Below are positions 47,201-57,300 of a DNA stretch of 64,000 bases, piece after piece. The DNA is from Owenia fusiformis (taxonomy: Eukaryota; Annelida; Polychaeta; Sabellida; Oweniidae). Position 1 is the first letter of the stretch; every line of letters starts with the position of its first letter. Where the stretch lies: positions 18,837,564 to 18,901,563 of the forward strand of contig CAIIXF020000007.1 of NCBI GenBank assembly GCA_903813345.2, written 5' to 3'. The position numbers and the translations under genes are program-made. A model generated the notes under the pieces. That model saw only the letters and a list, made by a program, of their open reading frames with translations. It did no database searches and was not told where the DNA came from.

Positions 47201-48159
47201 TTAGGTCTGGAAATATAATGTCACAGTGACATCAGACTGTGTTTACGTGTGAAGTGTATGATAAATGTCAGTTAACAAACACAAATGACATAGGTTATCA
47301 TTTATCATAGACTTGCATTGAGATGGAATGCAAGTGTATGAATGTAATATAAAATGCATGAAATATCCCAATATACCTTTAATTCTTAAATATTATATAA
47401 TGTTTATGATGTTTCACAGTTTTTCAACACTTTTAAATAACCAATTAAAACACCAGGCTAGACTCTACTGTAGTTTTACCTTGAGTCAATGGGGTCCATA
47501 CCTGGAATAGTTGTACGGAACTTGCCAGATCGCTGAAATAATAGTACATGAATATAATAGTTTTACATGCATTTCCTTGAAAAAGATGGGTCTTACATTA
47601 AAAATTTAGTGCTCTCCCTCACTTTATTTTCTCTCAAGGAGTTAAATTCTTTTTCTTATTGTGGTAAAAATGCAAACATTTGGTCCCTTCCAAAGTAACT
47701 GCAATCAAATTTTAGCAGGGTGGGATGCAGCATTAGCTACTCCAGTGCTAGGAGAGCACTCAGGATGTAACTCTAATCACTGGACTTGCACAAGCAGTCC
47801 TGCTTGATAGAGTTTAACTTTAATAAAATAATTCTCAAACTGGAAGGTCATAATGACCATGACCATGACGCACAATGGCATAATCATCAAAGCTGCAACA
47901 TCAGCTTTTAGCTCCCAGATCCAGGTCAGCGCAAAATGCTATCAAATACTTTGATCCTTTACAGCCTGTGAAAGGCTAGAATTAGATTGTCTTGCTTCAA
48001 GACACCCCGCCCCTACTTCAACAACTGTTGTTGAAGTAGATATGTGGGAGTAGTATTAGATAACAAAATACTTACTCGGTACATGAAGATGACTGTTCCA
48101 AGTAGTAGTAACGCAAAAATGAATATGATAACGAAATCCAGCATGATAGATTCTAGCAT
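23283..48159 (-). CDS. CYP20A1-like: cytochrome P450, CYP20 family, complete 12-exon gene (gene 1)
   Basis: Exons: 48159-48076, 47532-47480, 46452-46283, 44670-44522, 43980-43813, 43243-43165, 42897-42718, 42286-42163, 41868-41757, 41482-41418, 30725-30624, 23442-23283. Total 1446 nt, 481 aa, every junction in phase. Closest known family is CYP20 (human CYP20A1, an orphan microsomal P450): shared MLDF start, GNLPDI, GSLHEFL and LHERYG near the N-terminus, YALG/LALGVSLQD, FDPDRF, EGQV and a W(V/I)T(L/V)xKR end. Residues 8-26 form the ER anchor. The I-helix motif is AGFHT (287-291), with His in place of the usual acid. K-helix ExxR is E344/R347, and the haem ligand is Cys425 in GKRKCPG with one extra residue between FGF and G compared with FxxGxRxCxG. 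MLES is the first Met; the second (48144) matches the human start. Intron 10 (30726-41417) holds a 10.2-kb LTR element. Substrate unknown. Confidence 0.92.
23799..23869. repeat. perfect 30-bp inverted repeat, 11-nt loop
   Basis: The arm AAATGCATCTATAATTCATC (continuing ATAAACTAAG) is exactly complementary to 23840-23869. In P450 intron 11. It could extrude as a cruciform or form an RNA hairpin in the pre-mRNA. Confidence 0.85.
23870..23935 (+). other. possible degenerate tRNA-like (SINE) fragment
   Basis: GTTCGATTCCCGC resembles a pol III B box/T-arm, and TAGCAAGTTGC about 27 bp upstream is a weak A-box. No foldable tRNA was found, and the A box is out of register with the consensus. Weak call. 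Confidence 0.25.
24318..24695 (+). repeat. GTCCCCAGT minisatellite, 5 units
   Basis: Five units of about 70-90 bp, each with GGTCCCCAGTCCCCAGTTCC, CAGTTTGAGATATCTAT and a TATGTA-rich spacer. The bases before the block vary between AAGCTGG, AAGAAGG and AAGTTGG. Confidence 0.85.
24808..27077. mobile_element. 2.3-kb TIR element with internal palindrome
   Basis: Ends TTCACCTTTCCACAAAGT and its complement ACTTTGTGGAAAGGTGAA. Both flanks carry a direct repeat (GTAACAAAAAAGTACAA, ATCTAATAT; 24735 and 27080). Inside sits the palindrome at 25680-26525. No transposase frame; frames at 25416-25700 and 26032-26325 lie in the palindrome arms and resemble no known protein. Confidence 0.5.
25680..26525. 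repeat. imperfect palindrome of ~850 bp (foldback)
   Basis: Arms mirror each other from GAGATTATCCTATATGAGG (25684) and its complement (26510) inward: TATCTGCCCGAGGGCC, GACTATAGGATAAT, TGTCCAGTTTTGTTTTCTTG, GATTGTCTGTGTTTTCTCC and CGAACGTTACAAA all have partners. The centre is near 26100. GC is higher at GCGAGCGGCG and GCTCCGAGCGG. Confidence 0.65.
27080..29000. other. P450 intron 11, middle part
   Basis: No coding frame. Holds a G-run (27485-27495), a patch related to the foldback at 21512-21675 (28120-28260), and near 28738 an isolated mariner-type end (TACAGGGTGGTCCAAAAAAG). Confidence 0.45.
29010..29530 (-). repeat. GTCCCCAGT minisatellite, 7 alternating units
   Basis: Seven units of the minisatellite at 24318-24695, reversed. 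The block after GGGGACC alternates strictly AGCTTAGAAG, TTCTTAAAAG, AGCTTAGAAG and so on, a dimeric higher-order pattern. Confidence 0.85.
29010..30150 (-). repeat. right arm of the inverted duplication
   Basis: Reverse-orientation partner of 23608-24695 with the same block order. Where the left arm has the hairpin, this arm carries a different segment (about 29910-29970). A third partial copy of its outer edge (ATGATACAGTCTTTGAAGGG) lies at 30838, next to the LTR insertion. Confidence 0.75.
30180..30605 (+). repeat. exact 213-bp tandem duplication
   Basis: 30180-30392 and 30393-30605 read identically, each starting GCCCCAAAAATGCCCC and ending TGCTTAACAAAAAA. It lies 18 bp past the donor of P450 exon 11 on the minus strand. 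Identity implies a recent event or an assembly duplication. Confidence 0.9.
30874..33834 (-). repeat. 3' LTR (2961 bp)
   Basis: Near-identical partner of 38130-41083; the 7-bp length difference is fully accounted for by one 8-bp unit and two G-runs. Carries the GGGATAAA cluster (31049-31197) and a sense-strand ATTAAA at 31011-31016, a possible poly(A) signal about 140 bp from the LTR end. Confidence 0.9.
31049..31197 (+). repeat. GGGATAA motif cluster in the LTR (also 38305-38453)
   Basis: About a dozen copies of GGGATAA or one-base variants in 150 bp, spaced roughly 9-20 bp. On the element's sense strand this reads TTATCCC. Both LTRs carry it identically. Confidence 0.85.
33835..33848 (-). 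other. polypurine tract of the LTR element
   Basis: AAAAGGGGGAGCAG on the sense strand abuts the TGTGACG start of the 3' LTR, the normal site of plus-strand priming. Just before it is GAGGACGAACTGTTTTT, which looks like a leftover of an ancestral 3' end. Confidence 0.8.
33849..35641 (-). other. non-coding 3' inner region of the LTR element
   Basis: 1.8 kb where pol would be expected. All frames on both strands are short and none shows a reverse transcriptase YxDD, an aspartic protease D(T/S)G or an integrase HHCC motif. Confidence 0.7.
35642..37105 (-). CDS. gag: gag, main segment with two zinc knuckles (487 aa)
   Basis: Residues about 205-375 form a Ty3/gypsy-type retrotransposon Gag core (start KAPLFNGKCSLSAFLIQF, then YMVRSLEGEAVNVLDYL and the helical stretch to ALQYEAFF). 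Two perfect CX2CX4HX4C zinc knuckles follow at Cys438-Cys451 (CKICDSGSHSVFDC) and Cys466-Cys479 (CFKCGQDTHCVNAC), which bind element RNA. The frame ends at TAG right after the knuckles, without a protease, so no Gag-Pol fusion is possible from this copy. The frame is intact apart from the upstream TAA, fitting a young element that could package its own RNA but needs enzymes from a partner element. Confidence 0.9.
   Translation of the reverse strand: MFSVSDKSSQSTEFSANCRQPYCLPKSVDQTYDSHLETRSWLDAQIPGYYRSVLPSHDMSAQIDSNGYKPCQQVSFKQRVNEDYARSSQAESILPSLEYETPVDFSDPDYVENSVKCPSYCAKTRQRPACYMNNSDEYESAMENSLFPLGSTVMSRSKVNPSSPGLYRQTEEPNDLFISSPNTSDHESCIGVEKPRRGNSFSRREMKAPLFNGKCSLSAFLIQFRLVSNINGWTDEESAIYMVRSLEGEAVNVLDYLDDEDLPTLASIINVLKINYEPPEQSNHARAKLKHKFRGNDEPLEKLAHDIRKLSRQAFGKSGMSKKTIDDLAKQAFIDALNNEELESKLSFSNPKSLNEALTMALQYEAFFKGRKKRLESFQDPDICATPTPVQVNSFTSLSLSESDVIEIVEQRIEALAKNLTQTITKEKPDSKLKRKYCKICDSGSHSVFDCSQRHPNSKVPGATVCFKCGQDTHCVNACPSLKGRLS
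37160..37987 (-). CDS. gag, N-terminal segment (275 aa) ending at an in-frame TAA
   Basis: First long frame after the 5' LTR, ATG 143 bp inside it. The product is hydrophilic and rich in Lys, Pro and Ser with no recognised domain, as expected of the N-terminal extension of a gypsy-type Gag. The stop (37162-37160) is followed by 18 open codons in the same frame leading to the ATG at 37105, so this and the next entry are one frame cut by one stop codon. Confidence 0.75.
   Translation of the reverse strand: MSEKSKMKTLSCQKSLSGAFGSITPGYLDDSEVVLGHQHLNKDLKLAQDDTLPIGSPAASKILVKRKSPFRPLLPPIKITDIPRFRPKTPEFSHSRNSTLKSPINVKQERKNDKTKPNYDLLGHSSKVGVVKDVQVNYQVPPLAPMPLTPHEGDMLQGAYGGELSEQTLQSPLMIPSDRIPPSMYYDPKYMKCLPKETPSADQPYDLKMDFQASNAPLVAKEITQLSEPNKLKHAEFLTDQTVPNSGIKSKNYECMHQPESTFCRQALKRPNDRA
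38130..41083 (-). repeat. 5' LTR (2954 bp)
   Basis: Differs from the other LTR by an 8-bp unit (TACAAAGA, one fewer here), two G-run lengths and, by eye, about two substitutions (near 40994 and 41052). A TATA-like TTTATATAAAC on the sense strand lies near 40513-40523. The leader after it (38129 down to gag) has TGGCCTAGCGGTG six bases in, but this does not match a tRNA end I recognise, so the primer-binding site is unassigned. Confidence 0.9.
44671..46282 (-). other. P450 gene 1, intron 3
   Basis: 1.6 kb, AT-rich. Short plus-strand frames (45312-45659 the longest) look like chance frames. No repeat family seen elsewhere in the window was recognised here. Confidence 0.4.
46905..47125 (+). repeat. 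distal fragment of the GATGGGATAAT-ended element
   Basis: Has GCATATGTGTACAAAATATT, GTATTTGAGTGATCGCCCGG, (GACA/GACG) runs, CCCTCCGAAC and TTTGATGGGATAAT, the same tail as at 20150-20331 plus 21421-21491 and at 58970-59090. Confidence 0.6.
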
Positions 48160-48623
48160 GATGCAGTTGTGTTGTGTCTTCTCATCACTTAGTTCAAAGC
48201 CACCATTTCATTTCAGACTGTAAGGACAGCTTATGTTATAACCTTTCACCAAAAAATATAAATCTTACATCTAATTTTCAAATTGGCATTTCATAGTAAT
48301 CATAAAAAGAGCTATTTGAATGATCTAACTTTGCTATGCAAAACAAAACAATAAACCAAAGTTTGCACTAAAAAGAGAAATACACCAACAACTTTACCTG
48401 TTATACATGATACATGACTTCACTATATGTGTAGACTGTCACGACTCACATAATATCTATTCATTTTTCACAAAGGAAGCCTATATGTCAAATGATACAT
48501 CATAAATACATTCTGTTTATGACACCTCAAACAAATCATCCAAGTTATGACACATTTACTCATTCTATCTATTCACTGTAAATAGCATTTAAAACATTAA
48601 GTACTTCACAAATAAATAAAGTA

Positions 48624-48785
48624 CAGTAAAACTGTCTCATACAAACACCACTGGAACAAGTCAAAATTACTTGGATTTGCAAATGTTCACATTTTTAGTT
48701 TTTTTAAACATGTGTGCTATATTATGAAGAAGGACCGAGCAAAAGTGTTCACATTGAAAGGTGTTCAGTTATACAGGTTTCACTG
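48624..48785. mobile_element. 162-bp pogo-like MITE, TA duplication
   Basis: CAGTAAAACTGTCTCATACA at the left; right end, inverted, CAGTGAAACCTGTATAACTG then AACACC. TA on both sides (48622-48623, 48786-48787). Same family as 63551-63992. It lies about 465 bp before the gene 1 start codon. Confidence 0.7.
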
Positions 48786-49429
48786 TATAACTAACGCGTA
48801 TGACCAAAGATTACTTCATAAAGGGACAATACTACTCCCTTGAAAATCACAGAGAGCACTGATCCACTGTACACTGTAAACAGCTCGAACCAATATATGC
48901 ATGTTATTATATACAAATAGTGACTGCCATTGAGGGCAACAGTGTAAATTATTTCCCTGAGGAATATCCTCTAAAATGTACTATTCCTGAAGCCGCACAT
49001 GACTAGGTATTGACTAGAATCTCTGATAAAAAAGAGACGTCAATACAGAACTTTTCATATTAAATAAACAAGATGTACATGAAGAAAAGCATTGTTTATT
49101 AAAATAATGAATACCTTGAACACTTCAATTACAAAATAACAATTACATCTTGAAATGTGCTATCCATTTGAAAATAAAAATAAAATATAACAGTATGACA
49201 TACCTAACAAAGCAATTGCATAAGAATTAAAGGAATCAATGTAGCAGGCTATACAGTATACACTGAGTATTGGCCATTTGCATTATGTCACCCTTTATAA
49301 GAATGGCAGCTTTTTTTTCATTTTGACAAAATTTAAATTCTACCATCAATACAAAGTTGCCATGGTAATAAAAGTGTGAAATACATCATTTATGTACCCA
49401 TGATGTGAAATATCCTAAATAAACTAGAA

Positions 49430-50256
49430 AAACAGCAACTCCACGGAGTAGCAAATCCCGAAGAACAAAACATATTATGCTTATTATAGCTAGTGTAAAT
49501 GTTGAAATGTTTGTGCAATTTGTGATAGAAGCATGAAATTTGGCACAAAGTTAGTTTATACCATTGTGAACTAGGCATCATCATATAAATTTTGAACCAA
49601 ATCCGTTCACTGGTATATGAGTTATCAAAAATTACGTTTTTTACGAAAATTGGCCGCCATCTTGAAATTCAGCCGCCATCTTGAAAATTATTGCTTGAAC
49701 AGAGCTACTGTGTCCCTAGGCATAATCATATAAAATTTCAACCAAATCTGTTCACTGGTATTTGAGTTATCAAAGATCACGTTTTTTTACAAAAAATTGC
49801 CGCCATTTTGAAATTAAGCGGCCTTCTTGAAAAAATTTTGTCGAACATAGCTACTGTGTCCCTGAGCATCATCATATAAAATTTGAACCAAATCCATTCA
49901 CTGGTATTTGAGTAATCAAAGATTACATATTTTTACGAAAAATGGCCGCCATTTTGAAATTAAGTGGCCATCTTGAAAATCTATTTTTGTGCGAAACTCC
50001 TTTGTCCCTAGGCATCAGCATATAAAATTTGAACCAAATCCGTCAACTTGTATTTGAGTTATCAACGATTACATTTTTTACGAAAAATGGCGGCCATTTT
50101 GAATTGAGCAGCCATATTGAAAATTCCTTCTCGAGCAGAGGTCCTACACTCATAAGGCATAAGCCTATAAAATTTGAACCAAATCTGTCAACCGGTATTG
50201 GAGTTATCGCCCGGACGGTTTCTCTATATCCCCCTCGAATTTGTTCGGTGGGATAA
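49430..50256 (+). mobile_element. palindrome-rich element with GGTGGGATAAT end
   Basis: Opens with GGAGTAGCAAATCCC, then four units of about 130-150 bp with TTTGAACCAAATCCGTTCAC, GTATTTGAGTTATCAAAGAT and ATGGCCGCCATTTTGAAATT. Ends TATCGCCCGGACGG then TTCGGTGGGATAAT. Same family as 57800-59090. Non-coding. Confidence 0.6.
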
Positions 50257-51265
50257 TAAAGGAGCTTGTAGAGTTGCCTTTTATTGGTTGGCAGAACTTT
50301 CACATCATTGGTACATGACAAAAAATAAAGTACTTGCAGCTGTATGTTAATATGTACATGTATACTCATTCTAATGCATTTCAAAGCTGAATCTGTGCCA
50401 TGCTAGAAATATATATCAAAATAAGAGTACATCCGTATATCATAATGATATTCATATTGTACATTATGTACACTATTACATTACAGGTATTAGAAATAAA
50501 TGATATTAGATATATTTTTGCCATTTTATAGCATTTTTGATAAGATCTTGATTATTGCACAATTGAGTAAGTAGCTTCTCTCCGGCATTTCCATTTTACA
50601 AAAAATCCTTACCAAAGCAAAAAAGAAATATTTTAATGCACCATAATTTCAGGATTTTATCCATCCATTAGTGAAATAAAGGCTAGTACTATACATTTGA
50701 CAAAACTCATCTGATATACATTTCTAAATGATTTGTACTCGTACAAATCCCTTATCCCTGGTAATTCTGTAGTCCATTCTATGTATTCAATGTTTTTTTA
50801 TATGTGTGTATGCCTCTGAACATATACAATGTAGTCCTATATGTGCCAATCATACACTTCACTTCAAAAGGTTGGAAACTAGAAGTTCACATTTTGACCG
50901 TATGTTCAAGTCTGTTTATGTTTGGCGATTTCAACAAACTCATCTTTGATGAATATCTGATCTATTGGAATTGAAAGACTAATTTAAAATTTGCCAAACT
51001 TATGGAGGAGGGGTGCATGACTACCTGTCGAGGAAAGGTTCGAAATCAGCTTCATGTCATAAGCTAGCATGCTATATTTAGAATGAATGTATAAGGATAA
51101 TGGTCCTAAAGCTCAACATTGTAATGTTGAGGTCACATTAAAAGGCAAATATCAAATAAACTGAAAAGTCTACTATCCATTGAAATTATGAAATCCAGTA
51201 ATAAAAATGTGGCATGGGAAATACTACTAGTCCACATACACTGTAAGCACTAGTGGATAATTATG

Positions 51266-51271
51266 TTTATT
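51266..51271 (-). terminator. candidate polyadenylation signal of P450 gene 2
   Basis: AATAAA on the minus strand 41 bp past the TGA at 51312. Confidence 0.45.
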
Positions 51272-51311
51272 ACACTGAAATATCTCAGCACATTGAAAGC
51301 ATCTAACAATT

Positions 51312-54300
51312 TCACTCCTCATTTCCACGTTTCTCCACTGTAACCCAAATTTCCTCCTCTGGGCGAGTCACAAGTCCATATACAGGTGTCACAACCTGGC
51401 CTTCAACCATTCTGATACGGAATTTGCGTAGAATCTCAGCCACTAACACTTGGACCTCTACATACGCAAACCTAGAATGATATACAGCCAATCAGAAATG
51501 CTCATTCTTGTACTCTACATACTGGAGTAAATGACCAGGCAATTTTAATTTACTTGTCTGACAATGTTGATTCTAATACTACTGGCTAACCCTGTGAACC
51601 AAAAACAGCATCCCCAATAGGTAGAAAATCTCACTGTATCAAAACACACTTAGAAATTTCAAGTTGAAATAAATGATTGAAATGAACTGGTTCATTGTTA
51701 CCTGTAGCCTGGGCATTTTCTCTTCCCTGCAAACCCAAATGGTTGGAAGGCCATGTCAGGTCGAGATTTACTATTTTCAGGACTGAATCTATCAGGATCA
51801 AACCTATGAACAAATCATATATACATGTACAAGTTTTTACCATATTGGAGAGTTATACCCTCTGATTGGCATAATAGGCCTCTTGGCTCCAAAACTTTAT
51901 TCCTAATCCAAAATAAGAATTTGGAACATGGTTGTTTTTTGGATATGTTCTTATAGAAGAATGATGTATAATTTAGTTGTAACAACTCTTTGATTCAAGG
52001 GTAATCAATGTACTTCCCAAAGATTGTATTCTGTCAATATATCTAGATCACTCAACACTTGTTCCTGTAGTTAGAGATGACTTACTTGTTAGGCTCTGGC
52101 CAGGTTTCTTCATCCTGCAAGCTGACACCTAGAGCATGGATCACTGGAGTCTGGAACATAAAACTACAAGTATATAAAGTGGCTTTCCTAATAACGCAGA
52201 TGTGAGTAGGTAGTTACCAGTTTCACCACCAGGTGGCTCGTTCGGGTCAGATAGCATGGCAGGAATAGTGAAAGTTCCCCTTAAATTGAATTACATCTGT
52301 TTTAGTGGTTCAATTTTCATATAACCCTCTATACATGTATCTTATGGTTATGCAAATTAAAATGTGTCCAGTAAAATAAAATGTTATCTGTCAAATACAA
52401 GAAAAGATATTTCACTTTTTGTGATTTTATAACAACCGGAATCAACCCGAACTAGAAGTCACAAGTTGATTAACAATTTTCGAAACCATATTTCTAGATG
52501 TACTTTTACATTTCAAATATGCCATCACTTTGACTGAATTTTGAATATTTAATGACGTAAATCAAAATTATTTCTACTCGCATCTGGTCTATTAAAATAA
52601 CAGTTGATACATTTAAAAGGCAAAGGATGTGTCTGGGTATATGCCCTTTTGGTCCCTCAGTCAAATGTATGTGAAATATGTTTTTTATTACTGTCCTAGT
52701 TATATTTGATAAGTATATTTACTTTTTCACGAGTTTTGATGCATAATTAACTCCCTGCTGAGAATCAGAATAAGTATCTTAACAAGGCATTAACATGACA
52801 AAATGTCACCACCTAAAACAATTTGGTCAATTTAAAGCAAGTTGGAAAATACCTTTTGACCTTAAGAAGGTTTGATTTGAACTTCTTAAAACATGTAGAT
52901 GATTTTGAAAAAAAAAATTCGTCAATTTGAAGCAAGTTGAAAAAATACCTCTTTGACTTTTTTTGACATTGAGAAGGTCATTGAAGGTCAAATGTCAAAT
53001 GTAAAGTCAGATTTGAACTTCTGAGAACATGTAGATGATTTTGAAAAAAAAAATTAGTCAGTTTGAAGCAAGTTGAAAAAAGACCTTTTTGACCTTGAGA
53101 AGGTCATTGAAGGTCAAATGTCAAATCTAAAGTCAGATTTGAACTTCTGAGAACATGTAGATGATTTTGAAAAAAAAAATTAGTCAATTTGAAGCAAGTT
53201 GAAAAAAGACCTTTTTGACCTTGAGAAGGTCATTGAAGGTCGAAGGTCAAATCTTAAGTCAGATTTGAACTTCTGAGAACTTGTAAACGTCAAATTTGAA
53301 CTTCTGAAAAGATGTAGACAATTTTGAAAAAAAAAGTTGGTCAATTTGAAGCAAGTTGAAAACAGACCTTTTTGACCTTTTTTGACCTTGAGAAGGTCAT
53401 TGAAGGTCAAATGTCAAATCTAAAGTCAGATTTGAATTTCTGAGAACATGTAGATGATTTTGAAAAAAAAAATTAGTCAATTTGAAGCAAGTTGAAAAAA
53501 GACCTTTTTGACCTTTTTTGACCTTGAGAAGGACATTGAAGGTCAAATGTCAAATCTAAAGTCAGATCTAAAGTCATATTTGAATTTCTGAGAACATGTA
53601 CTGTAGATGATTTTGAAAAAAAATTTAGTCAATTTGAAGCAAGATGAAAAAAGACCTTTTTGACCTTTTTTGACATTGAGAAGGTCATTGAAGGTCAAAT
53701 GTCAAATCTAAAGTCAGATTTGAAGGTCAAATGTCAAATCTAAAGTCAAATCTTAAGTCATATTTGAATTTCTGAGAACATGTAGATGATTTGGAAAAAA
53801 AATTTAGTCAATGTGAAGCAAGTTGAAAAAAGACCTTTTTGACCTTTTTTGACTTTGAGAAGGTCATTGAAGGTCAAATGTCAAATCTAAAGTCAAATCT
53901 AAAGTCAGATTTGAATTTCTGAGAACACGTAGATGATTTTTAAAAATTTTTTTAGTCAATTTGAAGCAAGTTGAAAACAGACCTTTTTGACCTTTTTTGA
54001 CCTTGAGAAGGTCATTGAAGGTCAAATGTCAAATCTAAAGTCAGATTTGAATTTCTGAGAACATGTAGATGATTTTGAAAAAAAATTTTAGTCAATTTGA
54101 AGCAAGTTGAAAAAAGACCTTTTTGACCTTTTTTGACTTTGAGAAGGTCATTGAAGGTCAAATGTCAAATCTTAAGTCAAATCTAAAGTCAGATTTGAAT
54201 TTCTGAGAACACATAGATGATTTTGAAAAAAAAATTTAGTCAATTTGAAGCAAGTTGAAAACAGACCTTTTTGACCTTTTTTGACCTTGAGAAGGTCATT

Positions 54301-57300
54301 GAAGGTCAAATGTCAAATCTAAAGTCAGATTTGAAGGTCAAATTTCAAATCTAAAGTCAAATCTTAAGTCAGATTTGAATTTCTGAGAACATGTAGATGA
54401 TTTTGAAAAAAAATTTAGTCAATGTGAAGCAAGTTGAAAAAAGACCTTTTTGACCTTGAGAAGGTCAAATGTCAAATCTAAAGTCAGATTTGAACTTCTG
54501 AGAACATGTAGATGATTTAGAAAAAAATTGAAGTCAGTCTAAACAGTATTTGTTAAGTTATAGGAAGTTGTAAGAAATTGTTACAGACGCCGGACGCCAA
54601 CCACCAACCGCTGGACGCCAACCGCCGTCACAAAAAAACGGAGACCATAACAATATGTCACCACTTTTGGTGGTGACATAACAAAACAAAAAAGTCATTA
54701 TCATAGAAAAAAAACACCAATGGCAACATGTATGACTTACAAAGAAGAAATAACTTAAGACCCATGAAGAATTTAAAAGAAAATCATATTTTTGAAATAT
54801 ATTTAAGGATTAAAATTTTTTTCAAATTTTTGAATTTCCCGCCAGTTTAATTTGAAGGGGGAAAAACAAGATGGCTGCAATTTGATGTTAGAAATATTAG
54901 AAAAAAGTTGCTTCACTTTTAGTTTTCACAATGAGCACAGTTTTCTGGTTTAGGTTTTTTGACTGATTCTGACTCTTCATCACCAGGGTCATGTATAGAG
55001 ATTATAAAATTGAAACCAAAATGTTGTGCTTAGCATGAATTTGACTGAAATATGTGTAACTTCACGAAGTCTCAAAACTGGATGCTCAGTAACTTTGAGT
55101 GACTATAATCCCTTGATTACCCAGATAAACACCAATTCACTTATCCAGAAATACCATTCACAGATTAATTTACACCAAGAATGGTGTAATAGCTCTCATG
55201 TTTTTTTCTATACATTATCAACTGGTCCAAGAGGAAAATTCAAATGCAATGTAAATGAAATGGAGCTAGCAGTATATTATATAGAACTGCAAATGAACAA
55301 ACCGGCAACATGTAGAGCATGTGGAGATGGACAAGGTTATCATGTGGACAAGGTTATCATCAACTTTGAATGTTGCCATGACCTTTGACACTGACGCACC
55401 ACATATATGAAGAGCACATGTTGGAATTATACCCAAGATATGAATCTGGACTTTTTTTGCTCTTTCGTCTATGTCTGAACATAATGGATTGGTTAACTGC
55501 ATTTATATGTAGTACCTCTATAGCAAATGTTGTGGAAGTTTTGTATTTGAATTCATAGATCTATTAATTAATAAATAGACTAATTTATACCTTAGCTGGA
55601 ATAGTATGTCCACCAAGTTCCACATCCATATCCTGGTAGCGTGCAGCCCATGGTGCCAACACAGAGCAGCGTAGTGTCTCATCTAGAACTTGCCTTCCAT
55701 ACCTTTACAGAGATGTATTCATTTATAAAATTCAATTCAAAATTACATTGTGATTTTAACTTTTTGCCAACAATGCCAACTCATACTGCATCTATCTGGT
55801 CTGTAGTTGTACAGGATAATTTTTAGTCAAAATAAACATAAACATTAACTCCTTGTTCTGTTAATCTGAGACTAGTTCTCATTTAACTAAGATACATATT
55901 TATACACTTTATATGTAGGGAAATAGACTGTAAGGAGGAGAAACAGATATAAATAGTGAATAAAAATGTTTACGTGAGCTCTTTAATGTTCTCTGCAGTT
56001 ACTTTGCCATTTGGACCAAGGACTTTGAGAATTTCTGTGTATGCCTTGGTTTGGACATCTTGGTGTGATGCCAGGAAGTAAAACACCCATGTCAAAACTG
56101 CAATAAATAAGAATAAATAAGAAAAAAAGAATTTGGATTTAAGGACCCAAGGATCCTTGATCCTTGTGCTCACACAGTGAATTCTATCTATCTAGTAAAT
56201 GTATACTCTATATGTATACCTGACATAAACACAAAATGTGACTTTTGAGGTCAAAATCATCTAAGAGAACTTTGGAAAAGGCAATGACAAATCTAATAGA
56301 TAAGATGAAACGACATGAAATGAGTGTGCACATGATCTCTGATTTAAAAATGAATAAATGAATAGCAGCAATTTGAACGACCAATTATGACAGATGGACC
56401 AATGGACAGACCTACAGGGTGAGCCAAAAAAGGAAACCCAAACAAATATTAATAACTCTTGTCATCCAGCATGGATTCATAAGCATATTTTGCACAATTG
56501 AACCTTGTTCAATGTTCTTTCATTCTATATACTGTAAAACGGGTATTGTTAGTGAGGGGTAATTGTTAGCGAATGTTAGCGATCGCTATAGTTTAGCTAA
56601 AAATTCAATTCGCTAAAATAAACGGGGGTTAAAATAAACTGGACGCTAAAATTTGCAAATTCCCGGGAAACTACATGAATACTAGTATTTAAGGAGCTTT
56701 TTGTCAGTGCTCGACTTCCGGTTTGTAATTTGAAAAAGGTAAATATTTTTAAATCGTATGTTTCTTTCAATATCTGAAGGATAAATAGCCATCCATCAGT
56801 GAAATAGTATTAGATCATTAGGCATGCATTATGGCATTAGGGGCATACTCATAGGACAGAAATGCAAAACTAGGACGACAACGTGAAATTACCGGTACAT
56901 GTTTCACGGCGTTGGACGTATATCTTAACTGTGAAGACAAAAAATCAACGATTTAAATGCTACATTTTGTGATGAGTCAGATGAGATTAGTTTGGACCGA
57001 AAAATCAACGATTTTAAATGCTACCGTGATTTTGTGATTAGTCAGATGAGATTACAGTAGTTTGGACCAATACCATGTGCGTTAGAAGTCTTACATTTTG
57101 ATAACTCCTCTGTCATGTCCGTTATTCATTCTTCTGCCATAAATGATAAAATTAAAGATTAATCTTCATTTCGCTAAAATTTCCCGTGCTAAAACCCCCT
57201 AAAATTGATAAATCGCTAAAATTTCCCGGTGCCAAAATTACCCGTTTTACAGTAAGTGTCATTGGTCTATTTTTAAGGGTCACGCTTTACAACTCTAGAT

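Larger units (their letters stand above)
48160..51311. promoter_or_regulatory. spacer between the two P450 genes; presumed promoter of gene 1
   Basis: 3.15 kb between the gene 1 start codon and the gene 2 stop. No core promoter can be fixed. It contains a pogo-like MITE (48624-48785) and a palindrome-rich element (49430-50256); the rest appears unique. Confidence 0.4.

Noticed and set aside
55026-55388. 120-codon plus-strand frame in a P450 gene 2 intron
   Set aside because: No splice context, no family resemblance and ordinary intronic composition. A Cys-rich stretch alone is not enough.
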